In this document: piece after piece, positions 33,976 through 43,846 of the stretch
Position numbering within the stretch: the first letter of the stretch is position 1
Layout of the letters: each line of letters opens with the position of its first letter
Assembly: GCA_944390105.1 (NCBI GenBank)
Contig: CALXOV010000016.1
Location: forward strand, 1-59,372
Reading direction: 5' to 3'
Source: an uncultured Succinivibrionaceae bacterium
GTDB lineage: Bacteria > Pseudomonadota > Gammaproteobacteria > Enterobacterales > Succinivibrionaceae
DNA: 59,372 nucleotides
Program-made: the position numbers and the translations under genes
The notes under the pieces: generated by a model
Databases searched by the model: none
Told to the model about the DNA's origin: nothing
Seen by the model: only the letters and a program-made list of their open reading frames with translations

Positions 33976-35403
33976 TTAGGCCACCAAGGCCTTAATATCG
34001 ACTCCCTCAGGTACGCACAACAGCGACATATACTTGCTACTGTGCTTGGGCTTGAGCATTTCCTGATAGAACTTATTCACCTGCGCTGCATCAATCAAGG
34101 TCAGATTCAGCCCCTTAGCGCTGATGGCATAGATGGTGTACTTAAGCTCAAGCAGCTTGCTCACAAAATCGGGCTTACTGCCAAAGGCTTGCAACTTGCT
34201 CGGGTACACTTCAGTAAAGATGATAGGCCGCCAGCCGCGATCAAAGATCTTCTGCGCGCCGACAAACACCTTCTGCTCAGCCCCCTGCACATCCAGCATC
34301 ACCACCTCAGGTAGGCGGGCAAGCTGTTTACCCTTAAAGATATTCTCCAGCGTATCGACACTCACCTCGCTCTCGTCCATTCCCTCTTGATATTTGGCCA
34401 GAGCACCCATCGCCAGATTGTTCTTATCGGTGTAGAACTTTAGCGTTCCCGGCGCATCCGACAGCGCGCTTTCACTGACGCTTACGCGCTCAGTGAGCGC
34501 ATTTAACTCAAGGTTATAGCGCAGAATATCAGCATTGCTCTTGAGCGGTTCATAACACTCTACCGTGATATTCGCCGCACTCTTGGCAGCAAGTAGCGGA
34601 TACCAGCCTACAGTAGCGCCGGCTACCATCACTTTCAGGCTCTTCTTGTCCGCAGCTAACTTGCGCAAGAGCTTAGCAAAAATGGTGCTCTTGCTCGGCT
34701 GCCACTGCCCATGCGCAGCAATCGCGCCCGAGACTTCGCGATCGGCATTTAAGTTCGGCTGCACCGCCATTAAATATGCCGGCAGATTGAACGGAGCGGC
34801 TAAGGCATAGCGATGCGCATCCGTCTCATCCTTCACCACCACTAAATGGAGCTCAGAGCTGACAATCGCATTGTTGTACAGTTCAAGGTTCTGCTTTAAC
34901 TCGTTATTGCTCCACTTGCGTGCTAAGGCAAGCTTAGTGAATTTTTCATCTAAGGTCAGCTTAAAGTTAATCAGGCGGAAATCCACCCCGGCATACAACG
35001 CCAGTGGAGTATTAGCCGCTCCCTTTTGCTGCCATTGCGTGCACAGCTGTTTATCAAAATATTGCAACGCCGCCACAGTAATAGGCCGGCAGCAGCAGGG
35101 ATCGCTGACATAGCTGTCGTGGCGCGGATAAGCGGCAGTGATATGCACATGAGCTCCGTGGCGGCATACCCGGTAGAGCTCTTTCATGATGTTAAGGAAA
35201 GTCTGCTGATCCGCCCCCACTTGTTCAAGCACGTGCATCATCCGCACTTCGCTTACGCTATTGTCATCCCACGGCCATGGAGTTTCCTCCAAATCAACCT
35301 GCATATCAGGATCGCAGGCCTCAGCCTTATCGACATTAAGCCAGCCCTCAAAGTGACGATAACCGCACCCTAAGTTTAACTTTATATATTTTTCCTTCGC
35401 CAT
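33976..35403 (-). CDS. double-domain SAM methyltransferase (type 11-like + FkbM)
   Basis: 475 residues starting at the ATG at 35403 (AKEKYIKLNLGCGY); the 30 residues of upstream frame look non-coding. The N-terminal domain (about 1-195) has the SAM loop KLNLGCGYRHFEGWLNVD and MHVLEQ, like class I methyltransferases acting near glycan clusters. The C-terminal domain (about 260-450) is FkbM-type: VMVAGATVGWYPLLAA, VECYEPLKSNADILRYNLELN and VMLDVQGAEQKVFVGA. FkbM enzymes O-methylate sugars and natural products. Having both in one chain suggests two methylations on one substrate or one domain for binding. It is isolated, with AT-rich DNA and a promoter upstream. Substrate unknown; a surface glycan is likely. 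Confidence 0.75.
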   Translation of the reverse strand: MAKEKYIKLNLGCGYRHFEGWLNVDKAEACDPDMQVDLEETPWPWDDNSVSEVRMMHVLEQVGADQQTFLNIMKELYRVCRHGAHVHITAAYPRHDSYVSDPCCCRPITVAALQYFDKQLCTQWQQKGAANTPLALYAGVDFRLINFKLTLDEKFTKLALARKWSNNELKQNLELYNNAIVSSELHLVVVKDETDAHRYALAAPFNLPAYLMAVQPNLNADREVSGAIAAHGQWQPSKSTIFAKLLRKLAADKKSLKVMVAGATVGWYPLLAAKSAANITVECYEPLKSNADILRYNLELNALTERVSVSESALSDAPGTLKFYTDKNNLAMGALAKYQEGMDESEVSVDTLENIFKGKQLARLPEVVMLDVQGAEQKVFVGAQKIFDRGWRPIIFTEVYPSKLQAFGSKPDFVSKLLELKYTIYAISAKGLNLTLIDAAQVNKFYQEMLKPKHSSKYMSLLCVPEGVDIKALVA

Positions 35404-35534
35404 AACAACGCAAATCCCATTAAAAAATTTTGGCTTTATTATCTGCCGTGTCTGCAGGCGGTCTGTATCGCACCGCGATGTTGCTGTAACCACCGGCAGC
35501 AGCTGCTGCCTTTTAGTTTTTTATTTACTTATTT

Positions 35535-35570
35535 ATATAATAACTGCATTACGGCTTGTGCAACTTGCAC
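35535..35570 (-). promoter_or_regulatory. promoter with palindrome for the methyltransferase
   Basis: On the minus strand -35 TTGCAC (35558-35563), 17 bases, -10 TTATAT (35535-35540). The -35 is part of the 13-base palindrome GTGCAACTTGCAC (35558-35570), a possible operator. The leader to the start codon would be about 125 bases. Confidence 0.5.
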
Positions 35571-35727
35571 GGTCTGAATCTGCCTCTTTTATCCAGACTC
35601 GTAGCAGCTGCACAACAGGTAAGCATATCATATCGCGACGCAACAGGCGGCAATGCACTCTGAAAAAACCGCATGACAGTGCGGGCTTTTGACGCAGCTC
35701 TAATTTTCATTGAGAGCCGGCCGCATG

Positions 35728-36681
35728 CTAGAACGGCCAGGTCAAAGTCGTAATCGGCTCATCGGCGCTCAGTTCGCTCACTGCGGTCTTGGCAGCCGCG
35801 GGCGCGCTTGGGGCTGCGGGGGACGGCTCCGCGGGAGCACTTGGCAGATAAAACTGCTGCGCTGCAGCATCCAAGCGCGGCATCACATCGCGCACGCTGT
35901 CAGCGCGGCGCAGCATCACCCCGGAAAGCAGGATCTGCACCATACTCATCATGGCAAGGCGCGCACACCACAGCTCATCGCTGCCGCTGCCGGCACGCGG
36001 ACAATACAAGTTCAGCGCATCACAGGAGGCTGCGTCACTGTCGCGCGGACAGCAGGCAATCACGGCCGCACCGCTGTGCTTGGCCTGCAACATCGCGCTG
36101 ACCATATGCCGATTTTGCCCGGTTGAGGTAAAAGCAATTAAAAGCTCCGCAGGGCGCAAAGCTGCCGCTGCAAGATTCAGCAGCGTCGGATCGGGAATAA
36201 ATTCACAGTTAAGCCCCAAGCGCAGCATGCGCACCTGAAATAAAGTACCCACGGGCTGCGACAGACCTTCTGCGGCAACCACAATGCGCCGCGCCTGACT
36301 GATTAGGTCAATGCAGCGCGCTAGCACAGCGGCATCCAGGGTCCGGCTTAACTCATTTAATGCCGCGATATTGCTGCCAATAACCTTAGAGATAATGTCA
36401 GCGACGCTGTCTCCTGACTTCACGTGCTCACGCGGCGCATAGCGCTCAGTGTTAAGCTCAGCTGACAGTGCAATTTTAAATGACGGAAAGCCGTCAGTAC
36501 CGAAAGTCTTGCAGAAGCGATAAACGGTGGGCTCAGACACTTGAGCGCGGCGCGCTAACTGCGCAATATTTTCCGACACGGTAAGCGCCGGATCGTCAAG
36601 CACCGCTGCGGCAATCTTGCGCTCGGATTTAGTCAGCTCATTGACCCGGGAGGAGATTTTATCAAGCAGATGCAAAGCCAT
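35728..36681 (-). CDS. RpiR/MurR-family sugar-responsive regulator
   Basis: 317 residues. N-terminal HTH_6 (about 1-77: NELTKSERKIAAAVLDDP, ARRAQVSEPTVYRFCKTFG) and a C-terminal SIS domain (about 115-250: RRIVVAAEGLSQPVGTLF, LIAFTSTGQNRHMVSA) that binds phosphosugars. The last 55 residues are Ala/Pro-rich. The gene starts ten bases after nagA on the same strand, so an N-acetylglucosamine-6-phosphate-type ligand and control of nagA are likely, a role played by NagC in E. coli. Related proteins include MurR and NagR. The exact ligand is inferred from context only. Confidence 0.85.
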   Translation of the reverse strand: MALHLLDKISSRVNELTKSERKIAAAVLDDPALTVSENIAQLARRAQVSEPTVYRFCKTFGTDGFPSFKIALSAELNTERYAPREHVKSGDSVADIISKVIGSNIAALNELSRTLDAAVLARCIDLISQARRIVVAAEGLSQPVGTLFQVRMLRLGLNCEFIPDPTLLNLAAAALRPAELLIAFTSTGQNRHMVSAMLQAKHSGAAVIACCPRDSDAASCDALNLYCPRAGSGSDELWCARLAMMSMVQILLSGVMLRRADSVRDVMPRLDAAAQQFYLPSAPAEPSPAAPSAPAAAKTAVSELSADEPITTLTWPF

Positions 36682-36691
36682 CGCAATAGTC

Positions 36692-37858
36692 CTAGAGCAG
36701 CTCCGCCGAATTTTTCATAAAGCCGTTCTGAATAATATAGCGGATACGAAAATCATCATCAAAAATAATTAGATCAGCCATAAAGCCCGGCTCAATGCGT
36801 CCATACTCGTTATCAATTCCGAGCACCTTAGCCGGGGTCGTCGAGGCCGCGGTTAAGGCTTCATCTAAAGTAAAACCGCAGACTTTAACTAAGTAACGCA
36901 CCTCATCAAGCAAGCACACGCTAGTGCCGGCCAGCGAACCCTTGGCATCAATCAGTCCACGATTGGGATCGACAAACACCTCAGTCCCAGCAATGGTAAA
37001 GGAGGAGACTTGCTCTTTGGCCCCCGCGACAGCCTGGCTATCGGACACAATATACATGCGATCTCCAAGCAGTCGGTGAATGATGCGAATCACCGCCGGA
37101 TGCACATGCCGCCCATCGGCAATCACGCCACAAGTCATATTCTCAAAATTAAGCGCAACTCCTAACAGGCCAGGTTCGCGGCCATTCATCGGACGCATGC
37201 CATTGTAAAGATGCGTCACATTGGTCACTCCAGCGCGTACTGCGTTCAACGCATCGGCAAACGTACAGTTAGTGTGGCCAAGGGAGAGTTTAATCCCGGT
37301 ACCGATGAGATCGAGCAGCTGCTTGCCGCGCACCATTTCAGGGGCAATGGTCATGTAGGCGATAGTATCGGCGTGCTCACGCAGAAAGGAAATATCGGCA
37401 TCCATAATATTACGGATATAGCCTACCGGATGAAAGCCTTTGCGCTCAGCGTTAATGAAGGGACCCTCTAGATGCAGCCCAGGACACACTCCAGGGTGGT
37501 TTTCCTTAAAAGCATCAATGACATTAATCGCCTTAGTCATGCTCTCGCGCGGACCGGAGATTAAGGTCGGCACAAAAGTTAAAGTACCACGCTGCGTCTG
37601 ATAGCGGCGCATTTCCTCCAAGCCTTCGGCGCTTAAATCCTGTCCGAAGGTAATGCCAGCACAGCCGTTGACCAAGAGGTCAATGAGCCCCGGTGCCACA
37701 TGCAGCCCGTTTAAATTGATCTCCTCTGACGTGCCATCCTCAAACAACGCCGGATTAACCGGAATAATGCGATGATTCTGCACCGCCAAGCTGTCTGCAC
37801 CGGCAAAGTCCTCGGAGAAAAGATGCAGTCGTGCATTACGCAGGATAGTTCCGCCCAT
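36692..37858 (-). CDS. nagA: N-acetylglucosamine-6-phosphate deacetylase
   Basis: 388 residues. Two adjacent ATGs exist; the second (37858) is better spaced from GGGAGG. Metal and catalytic motifs of the amidohydrolase fold are present: HLEGPFIN, LSLGHTNC, THLYNGMRPMNGREPG and the aspartate in YIVSDSQAVAGAK. It deacetylates GlcNAc-6-phosphate to glucosamine-6-phosphate in amino-sugar catabolism and cell-wall recycling. nagB and a GlcNAc transporter are not in the window. It is upstream of and close to the RpiR-type regulator, forming a nagA-regulator unit, and follows srmB by 21 bases. Confidence 0.93.
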   Translation of the reverse strand: MGGTILRNARLHLFSEDFAGADSLAVQNHRIIPVNPALFEDGTSEEINLNGLHVAPGLIDLLVNGCAGITFGQDLSAEGLEEMRRYQTQRGTLTFVPTLISGPRESMTKAINVIDAFKENHPGVCPGLHLEGPFINAERKGFHPVGYIRNIMDADISFLREHADTIAYMTIAPEMVRGKQLLDLIGTGIKLSLGHTNCTFADALNAVRAGVTNVTHLYNGMRPMNGREPGLLGVALNFENMTCGVIADGRHVHPAVIRIIHRLLGDRMYIVSDSQAVAGAKEQVSSFTIAGTEVFVDPNRGLIDAKGSLAGTSVCLLDEVRYLVKVCGFTLDEALTAASTTPAKVLGIDNEYGRIEPGFMADLIIFDDDFRIRYIIQNGFMKNSAELL

Positions 37859-37879
37859 CATGACCTCCCGTAATGGTAC

Positions 37880-39481
37880 TTATGACTCAGGCGCCGCCCC
37901 GGCAGCTTCACCTGCAGCCGCCTTGTCCTTAGCGGCCACGCGGGCCTGCTTTTTGGCGCGTTTGGCCGCAAAATCAGGCTTACCCTTATTTTTCTTATTG
38001 CGCCAGCGCTCCTTGAGCTTGGGCTTATCCGCTTTATCGGTGGGGCGCTTTTTGTCAAAACCGCCCTTACCGCCTAAAGAGGCCCGTCCCTCTTTTTTAG
38101 TCGGCAGTGTCTTTTCTTTAGGGAAGGCAGCGCACACGTATTTAATCTCGCGCCGCTCAATCGGGCGCTCAGTGTAACGCTCAATGCGCTCTAAAAGCGG
38201 TAGTTCATTGCGCTCTACTAAAGAAATAACCGTGCCGCGGCTGCCGGCACGCGCGGTACGACCGGCGCGGTGCACATAGACATCCGCCTTAGCCGGCAGG
38301 TCAAAGTTATACACCTGTGCGGTATCGGGGACATCTAAGCCGCGCGCGGCCACGTCGGTGGCCACTAAAATCGGCACCGTATTATCCTTAAAGCGGCGCA
38401 GCGCGGCCTTACGCTCCGTAATGCTCATCTCGCCTTGCAGCGAGGCGCTAGACAGACCTTGGCGGCGCAGGAAAGCGCACAGCTCACCTACCCGCTCACG
38501 GGTGCGCACAAAGATGATCGCTTTGCCGGCTGCGGTTTTGAGCAAATGGGCGAGAATATTGAATTTCTGCTGCGGGGTAGCGGCATAATAAGCACGCGCG
38601 GACAAAAGCTCAGGCAGCCGCTCATCTTCAGTGCCGCCCGCGCCGATACGCACTTCAAACGGATCATTTAATACAAGACGCGCAAATTCCTCAACTCCAG
38701 GACTGTCTAAGGTCGCCGAGAACAGCATGGTCTGGAAGCGTCGCTGCACCGCCCGCACAATCGTCGCTACCTCATCTTTAAAGCCCATATCGAGCATGCG
38801 ATCGGCCTCATCAATGATAAGCAGCTCCACGGTAGACGGGTCAAACCAACCCTTGTCAATAAATTCGTTTAAGCGTCCCGGGGTGGCGCACACGATATTG
38901 CCGTGCGCGCTTTGTTGCACATCGCGCCCCTCACCGCCAATGATGGTATAAGCACCAAAGCGCGGCAGCACGCCTGCCAAATCCGCTTCATGCACCGCCT
39001 GCATCCGTGCGAGAATTGCCACTTCCTCAGCCTCCGCCTCGTCAGCAAGCTGATTGGCCTGCGGCACATCATCCGTAAGCTCCGGCTCCGTTTTCTCATC
39101 TAAGGAAGCGACAGTCTCTGGATCATCACTAAGCTCCCAGGTACCGGCATCCAACTGGGCAATTTTAGCGGCGGTGGCGCGGCGCAGGCTTTGACAGAAG
39201 CGCTCGCCATCGGCTGCAACCTGCAAAGCCAGCTCGCGGGTAGGTTCTAAAATGAGCGCGCGTACGCCGGCCTTTTCAGGGTCTAAATTTAAACGCGCTA
39301 AAATCGGCAACAAGAAGGCGGCCGTCTTGCCGGTGCCGGTGGGAGCACCGCCTAAGATATCGCTACCCTCCAAAGCCGGCGGAATAACTAAGCTCTGAAT
39401 CGGCGTTGGACGCTTAAAGCCCTGCGCCAACGCAATCGCGGCGACATTGGGCGGCAGGGAAAGTTCGGCAAATTTTATCAA
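37880..39481 (-). CDS. srmB: DEAD-box RNA helicase SrmB-like
   Basis: 533 residues. Q-motif KRPTPIQSLVIPPALEG, motif I APTGTGKTAAF, Ia PTRELALQV, II IIDEADRMLDMGF, III LFSATL, then VFVRTRERVGELCAFL, VATDVAARGLDVPD and HRAGRTARAG. The wording of these motifs is closest to SrmB, which helps early 50S assembly and cold adaptation. An acidic insertion of about 60 residues lies between motif Ia and the GG motif (SDDPETVASLDEKTEPELTD region), and the C-terminal tail is strongly basic, rich in Lys, Arg and Ala. RhlE is the main alternative. It runs into nagA 21 bases downstream. Confidence 0.85.
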   Translation of the reverse strand: MIKFAELSLPPNVAAIALAQGFKRPTPIQSLVIPPALEGSDILGGAPTGTGKTAAFLLPILARLNLDPEKAGVRALILEPTRELALQVAADGERFCQSLRRATAAKIAQLDAGTWELSDDPETVASLDEKTEPELTDDVPQANQLADEAEAEEVAILARMQAVHEADLAGVLPRFGAYTIIGGEGRDVQQSAHGNIVCATPGRLNEFIDKGWFDPSTVELLIIDEADRMLDMGFKDEVATIVRAVQRRFQTMLFSATLDSPGVEEFARLVLNDPFEVRIGAGGTEDERLPELLSARAYYAATPQQKFNILAHLLKTAAGKAIIFVRTRERVGELCAFLRRQGLSSASLQGEMSITERKAALRRFKDNTVPILVATDVAARGLDVPDTAQVYNFDLPAKADVYVHRAGRTARAGSRGTVISLVERNELPLLERIERYTERPIERREIKYVCAAFPKEKTLPTKKEGRASLGGKGGFDKKRPTDKADKPKLKERWRNKKNKGKPDFAAKRAKKQARVAAKDKAAAGEAAGAAPES

Positions 39482-39584
39482 AGTATGCTGTTTCCTAATG
39501 TTAGCGCTGCAGCTTGACGCCGCAGCTTAAATCCATACAAGGACGCCACGGTTTTGTATCCGCAGCTGGCGGCTTGGCATTTAG

Positions 39585-39854
39585 CTACACGCCCTCCACG
39601 CCGCGCCGCCCGGCATGACACTGAATAATAAAGTCGACCATGTGCTGCCGCGCCGGGCTATCAGCTTTAGCCGTACCATGCAGCCAGCGAAACAGCTCCA
39701 AGTCCGAGGCATTGAGCAAATCCATATACGCGCCAATCATGTCTTCACTGCACTTGGGCAAATCGTGCTCCACAAAGGGCAGAAGCATTAAATCAAGCTC
39801 GCGCATACCGCGGCGCGACTGCCATTTAATCCGTCCCCAATTAATTTCACTCAT
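39585..39854 (-). CDS. sdhE: FAD assembly factor SdhE
   Basis: 89 residues, standard length. It carries the invariant RRGMRELDLML, followed by PFVEHDLPKCSE and LLNASDLELFRWL. SdhE helps covalent attachment of FAD to succinate dehydrogenase and fumarate reductase flavoprotein subunits. The gene starts 11 bases after thyA, last of the rppH-ptsP-thyA-sdhE string. Its Gly-Arg residues in RGxxE are intact, so it should be active. In a fumarate-respiring organism the fumarate reductase would be its likely client; that is inferred. Confidence 0.93.
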   Translation of the reverse strand: MSEINWGRIKWQSRRGMRELDLMLLPFVEHDLPKCSEDMIGAYMDLLNASDLELFRWLHGTAKADSPARQHMVDFIIQCHAGRRGVEGV

Positions 39855-39865
39855 CTCCCTTTCTC

Positions 39866-40660
39866 CTAAACCGCCACCGGCGCCTTAATCGCCGGATACG
39901 GATCATAAGCATGCAGCACAAAATCCTCAAACTTGTAATCAAACAGCGTCGGCGGACGACGTACAATTTCCATAGTCGGCAAGGCGCGCGGAGTGCGGCT
40001 TAACTGCTCGCGGCACTGTGCAAAATGATTGTGATAGATGTGAGTATCGCCGCCTGTCCAGATGAACTCGCCTAAAGCTAAATCACATTGCTGCGCCATC
40101 ATCATGGTTAGCAGCGCATAGCTTGCGATATTAAACGGCACCCCTAAAAAGAGATCGCAGCTGCGCTGATACAGCAGGCAGGATAGTTTGCCGTGAGCCA
40201 CATAAAACTGAAACAGCGCATGGCAAGGCGGCAGTGCCATCTCCTTAAGCGCGCCGACATTCCACGTGCTAACGATGATGCGCCGACTGTTAGGATCATG
40301 GCGAATAAGATCCAGGGCCTGCTTAATCTGATCAATATGCGAGCCGTCAGCACAGTCCCAATGGCGCCACTGATGACCATAAATCGGCCCTAAATCCCCG
40401 TTTGCATCAGCCCATTCATCCCAAATACTGACTTTGTTGTCATGCAAGTACTTAATATTGGTATCGCCTTGCAAAAACCACAAGAGCTCATGAATGATCG
40501 AGCGCAGATGCACTTTTTTGGTAGTAAGTAACGGAAAGCCTTGTGCCAAATCAAAGCGCAGCTGTGCACCGAAAATGGAGCGCGTCCCGGTATGGGTGCG
40601 ATCATCGCGATCCACGCCCTCATCTAAAATCCGGCGCATTAAATCTAAATATACTTGCAT
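39866..40660 (-). CDS. thyA: thymidylate synthase ThyA
   Basis: 264 residues, the E. coli length, from the ATG at 40660 (AGGAG nine bases before); an in-frame TTG lies two codons upstream. Motifs: [18 protein letters not shown], the catalytic cysteine in [11 protein letters not shown], and [19 protein letters not shown], plus GDTHIYHNH. It methylates dUMP to dTMP with methylenetetrahydrofolate. The start is two bases after the ptsP stop, so it is translationally linked to ptsP. In E. coli lgt lies between ptsP and thyA; here lgt is missing from this position. Confidence 0.97.
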   Translation of the reverse strand: MQVYLDLMRRILDEGVDRDDRTHTGTRSIFGAQLRFDLAQGFPLLTTKKVHLRSIIHELLWFLQGDTNIKYLHDNKVSIWDEWADANGDLGPIYGHQWRHWDCADGSHIDQIKQALDLIRHDPNSRRIIVSTWNVGALKEMALPPCHALFQFYVAHGKLSCLLYQRSCDLFLGVPFNIASYALLTMMMAQQCDLALGEFIWTGGDTHIYHNHFAQCREQLSRTPRALPTMEIVRRPPTLFDYKFEDFVLHAYDPYPAIKAPVAV

Positions 40661-40662
40661 AA

Positions 40663-42999
40663 TCAATGACTCCTGTGACTGCCTTCTTCAATATTAGGCA
40701 GCGCATCGGGTTCTACCTGATAGGCTTTTTTCTGCGCCTCGGAAAAATCAATGGCGCGTGACAGCCCATTGGCGCGCGCATAGTTGACATACAGGTCACG
40801 GATGGCTTGCGGATCAGACAGTGATAAAGCCTTGCCGCGCAGGGAGGTAAGCTCTGCGGCGCTGACATGACGCAGCGTATATTTCACCTGCGCCAGATCC
40901 GAGAAATTCATACTTAAATCCTTGTAGCCCAAGGAAACTAACAGTAATGAGCCCAGTGCAGAGCCTGCAAGTTCGCCGCACACGCAGATGCGCTTGCCGT
41001 ATTGCGCCGCCTTATCGCACAGGAAAGCCAAGCAGCGTACCACCGCCGGATGGAATGGATCGTAGAAGCGGCTAACGCGCGAGTTAGAGCGATCGACGGC
41101 TAGCAGATACTGAATCAAGTCATTTGAGCCGATAGACAGGAAATCAACGTCATTAATGATGTCATCTAGGATGTAAATGAGCGACGGCACTTCCACCATG
41201 ATGCCAAAACGCGGCATGGTAAGGGGCTTGCCGCTCTCGGCACGAATAGCCGCCGCTTCTTTAATCAGCAGATTCTTCACCCAATAGATTTCATCCGGGC
41301 GCGACACCATCGGCAGCATCAGCTCTAAATTGCCGCATTCTTGCTGCGCGCGCAGCATCGCCCGCAGTTGCGTGCGCAACAGCTGCGGATTATCGATAGT
41401 TACTCGCACGCCGCGCCAGCCAAAAGCCGGATTTACTTCCTTAATCGGAAGATAAGGCAGACATTTATCCGAGCCCACATCTAAAGTACGCATGCACACC
41501 GACTTGCCGGCAAACTGCTTGAGCAAGCGCAGATACCATTCATACTGCTGATCTTCCGTCGGAAAGCTCTTGGTCAGCATAAAGGCAATTTCGGTGCGAT
41601 ACAGGCCGATACCGTCGGTGATGGCGCACAAATCAATGCTGTCAGGATGATTGAGTCCGGCATTTAACTGAATATTAATGTGCGTACCGTCCAGGCAGAC
41701 CCCCGCTTGCGTAAGTTCGGTACTGAAAAGATCAGATTGCCGCTTATCTTGACTTAACAGCTCATTGAATTCATCCACGACCGACTGCGGCGGATCTAGC
41801 AGAATTTCGCTGTGCTTACCATCAAGGATAAGGGTATGGCCGTCAATAGAGCTTAAATCGACCCCTACGCCTAAGACGGCCGGGATACCTAAATCGCGCG
41901 CTAAAATTAAAGTATGCGCACTAGTATTAAATGAGGTCGCAACGAAGCCTGCAATCTTATCGCGCGGCAGCTCAGCCACCATGGCCGCGGGCAGCGAATC
42001 CACCACTAAGATGACACGCTCGTTTAACTCAAAATCGCGTGCCGAGGCATGGATTAAGCGGGTAATTAAAACCTGCGCAAAATCCTTAGTATCAACGTAT
42101 TCCTCTTTATCCTGTTTGGCCTCAGCATCTTTAAGCCGCCGCTCAATCACCAACTTAATGGCCGAGGAAGCTAACAGTCCCTCGTCGACAATATGACGGT
42201 CGACCTCTTCTTCAAACGTTGGATCATCAAGCAGTTTGCCATAGCCTGACATATAACCAAACAGCGCATTGGATTTTTCATCCTCCTGCATTTTCAGCGA
42301 GGCGCGATCCATTTCCACCTGCAGCTGGAACATCGCCTGATGGAAAAGCTCGGTCTGCATCAGCGGATCATCGCAGTGCAGCACTTTGACCTGATCAAGC
42401 GACACCGCCGGCTGCCACACTAAGGCTTTGGCAATTGCCAGCCCTCCGGTGCCGGACAGCGCGTGAATACGGCGAATATTTTGCTCCTCGTCCAGCTCGA
42501 CCGCGCGGTTCATAGCAATGACGGAAGCAATCTGTACGCTCAAGGTGAGCATGAAGTATTCTTCATTGGGGCCGAACTGGCGCTGTTCCTTACTTTGAAT
42601 CACCAGCACGCCCAAAAGATCCCCTTGATTGATGACCGGCACGCCGAGGAAGGAATGATATTCATCCTCGCCCACATCCGGCAGATACTTAAAGTTAGGA
42701 TGGGAAAAAGCATCGGCTAAATCCAGCATTTCGCGGCGCTTGCCGACCACCCCCACTAAGCCCTCGCCTGACTTTAAGGTTGCTTTACCGACCGCCTCCT
42801 GCGCCAAACCGTCGGTGGCGCGCAGACGGAAACGATCGCGCAATGCTTCATACAGGTATAACGAACAGCAATCGGCATGCGTGGCGCGTCTTATCTGCTG
42901 CACCAAGATATTCATTGCCTGCTCAAGGCTCTGTTCGCCTGCTACTGCCTCAGTAATTTGACGCAAGGCAAGCAACAATTCACTTTGTCTTTCGTCCAT
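40663..42999 (-). CDS. ptsP: PTS enzyme I-Ntr (PtsP) with GAF domain
   Basis: 778 residues: an N-terminal GAF domain (about 1-165: [44 protein letters not shown]), then PTS enzyme I: an N-terminal HPr-binding part, the phosphohistidine loop ([21 protein letters not shown]) and a PEP-binding barrel ([56 protein letters not shown]). PtsP uses PEP to phosphorylate NPr and then EIIA-Ntr, linking nitrogen status (glutamine sensed by GAF) to potassium and carbon regulation. The order rppH-ptsP is conserved in gammaproteobacteria; it begins one base after the rppH stop. Confidence 0.95.
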   Translation of the reverse strand: MDERQSELLLALRQITEAVAGEQSLEQAMNILVQQIRRATHADCCSLYLYEALRDRFRLRATDGLAQEAVGKATLKSGEGLVGVVGKRREMLDLADAFSHPNFKYLPDVGEDEYHSFLGVPVINQGDLLGVLVIQSKEQRQFGPNEEYFMLTLSVQIASVIAMNRAVELDEEQNIRRIHALSGTGGLAIAKALVWQPAVSLDQVKVLHCDDPLMQTELFHQAMFQLQVEMDRASLKMQEDEKSNALFGYMSGYGKLLDDPTFEEEVDRHIVDEGLLASSAIKLVIERRLKDAEAKQDKEEYVDTKDFAQVLITRLIHASARDFELNERVILVVDSLPAAMVAELPRDKIAGFVATSFNTSAHTLILARDLGIPAVLGVGVDLSSIDGHTLILDGKHSEILLDPPQSVVDEFNELLSQDKRQSDLFSTELTQAGVCLDGTHINIQLNAGLNHPDSIDLCAITDGIGLYRTEIAFMLTKSFPTEDQQYEWYLRLLKQFAGKSVCMRTLDVGSDKCLPYLPIKEVNPAFGWRGVRVTIDNPQLLRTQLRAMLRAQQECGNLELMLPMVSRPDEIYWVKNLLIKEAAAIRAESGKPLTMPRFGIMVEVPSLIYILDDIINDVDFLSIGSNDLIQYLLAVDRSNSRVSRFYDPFHPAVVRCLAFLCDKAAQYGKRICVCGELAGSALGSLLLVSLGYKDLSMNFSDLAQVKYTLRHVSAAELTSLRGKALSLSDPQAIRDLYVNYARANGLSRAIDFSEAQKKAYQVEPDALPNIEEGSHRSH

Positions 43000-43000
43000 C

Positions 43001-43534
43001 TTAATATCCTCCGCGCATTCTGCCGCGACTGTATCTTACCTCCGCGGTCAAAGGCTTGCCGAACAAGGCAGCCGGCGCAAATTCGGTGAGCACGCGGCGG
43101 TAAACGTCGCGCTTGAAGGCTATTACCTGCCTCACCGGGTACCAATACGATACCCAGCGCCAATCATCAAATTCAGGGTGACCCTCGCGATTAAAGCGGA
43201 TCCCCAGCTGCTTGTCGGCGGTCAAGGAAAGCAAAAACCATTTCTGCTTTTGCCCAAGGCACACCGGATCGTCTGTCCAGCGGATTAAACGCTTGGGCAG
43301 ACGATACTTATACCAAGCCCGCGATTGGCCGAGCAGTTTAACGTCATGCGGCGTCAGCCCGAGCTCTTCATAGAGTTCGCGGTACATGGCATTAAGCGGA
43401 GTTTCACCTTCGTCCACTCCACCCTGCGGAAACTGCCAGGAGTTCTGCCGCACCCGGCGTGCCCACAGCACTTGACCATTGCGGTTGCAGATCACTATCC
43501 CCACATTGGGGCGGTAACCATCTTCGTCGATCAC
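43001..43534 (-). CDS. rppH: RNA pyrophosphohydrolase RppH
   Basis: 177 residues starting GTG ([19 protein letters not shown]), as in E. coli RppH; AGGCGG lies five bases upstream. Nudix box: [22 protein letters not shown]. Also [12 protein letters not shown] and [26 protein letters not shown], typical of RppH. It removes pyrophosphate from mRNA 5' ends and so starts RNase E decay. It is the first of the rppH-ptsP-thyA-sdhE string and divergent from mutH across a 312-base region. Confidence 0.95.
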   Translation of the reverse strand: MIDEDGYRPNVGIVICNRNGQVLWARRVRQNSWQFPQGGVDEGETPLNAMYRELYEELGLTPHDVKLLGQSRAWYKYRLPKRLIRWTDDPVCLGQKQKWFLLSLTADKQLGIRFNREGHPEFDDWRWVSYWYPVRQVIAFKRDVYRRVLTEFAPAALFGKPLTAEVRYSRGRMRGGY

Positions 43535-43773
43535 AAAAACCGCCTAGTCTCTTATACAATTTCACCCATGAAAGCGTTTTATGAAAACGACTTTCACCTG
43601 CTGTCATTATCGCACAGAGCGCCGCGCTTTCCTAAGAGCAAAGCCCGCTTTTGCGCTGTGCATCAAAGTGCGCCGCACCGCGTCGCAACGCGGCTTAGTG
43701 GCAAATTCAGGGCGCATGGGCTAAGTTTTCCCTCGTCCTGATGCATGGACTGGCGAACTCGTACCAAAGTTCA

Positions 43774-43815
43774 CTTAAGTTAACAAATTAACTTAAGAAC
43801 CGCCCATGCTATGAT
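43774..43815 (+). promoter_or_regulatory. mutH promoter overlapped by a perfect inverted repeat
   Basis: CTTAAGTTAA (43774-43783) and TTAACTTAAG (43788-43797) form a perfect 10-bp inverted repeat with spacer CAAA. A -10 TATGAT lies at 43810-43815, and a -35-like TTAACT (43788-43793) at 16 bases spacing is inside the repeat. An operator for a dimeric repressor is plausible. The rest of the rppH-mutH gap (43535-43773) shows no gene. Confidence 0.5.
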
Positions 43816-43846
43816 GAGTGCGATTAAGATAAAAAAAGGTTCTCCC

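Noticed and set aside
34042-35373. Plus-strand frames opposite the methyltransferase
   Set aside because: The minus-strand product has clear SAM motifs; these are shadows.
35404-35727. Possible sigma-28 site (GCAGATAA, minus strand) before the methyltransferase
   Set aside because: One mismatch in the -10 but no -35 at the right distance; the TTGCAC/TTATAT pair is better.
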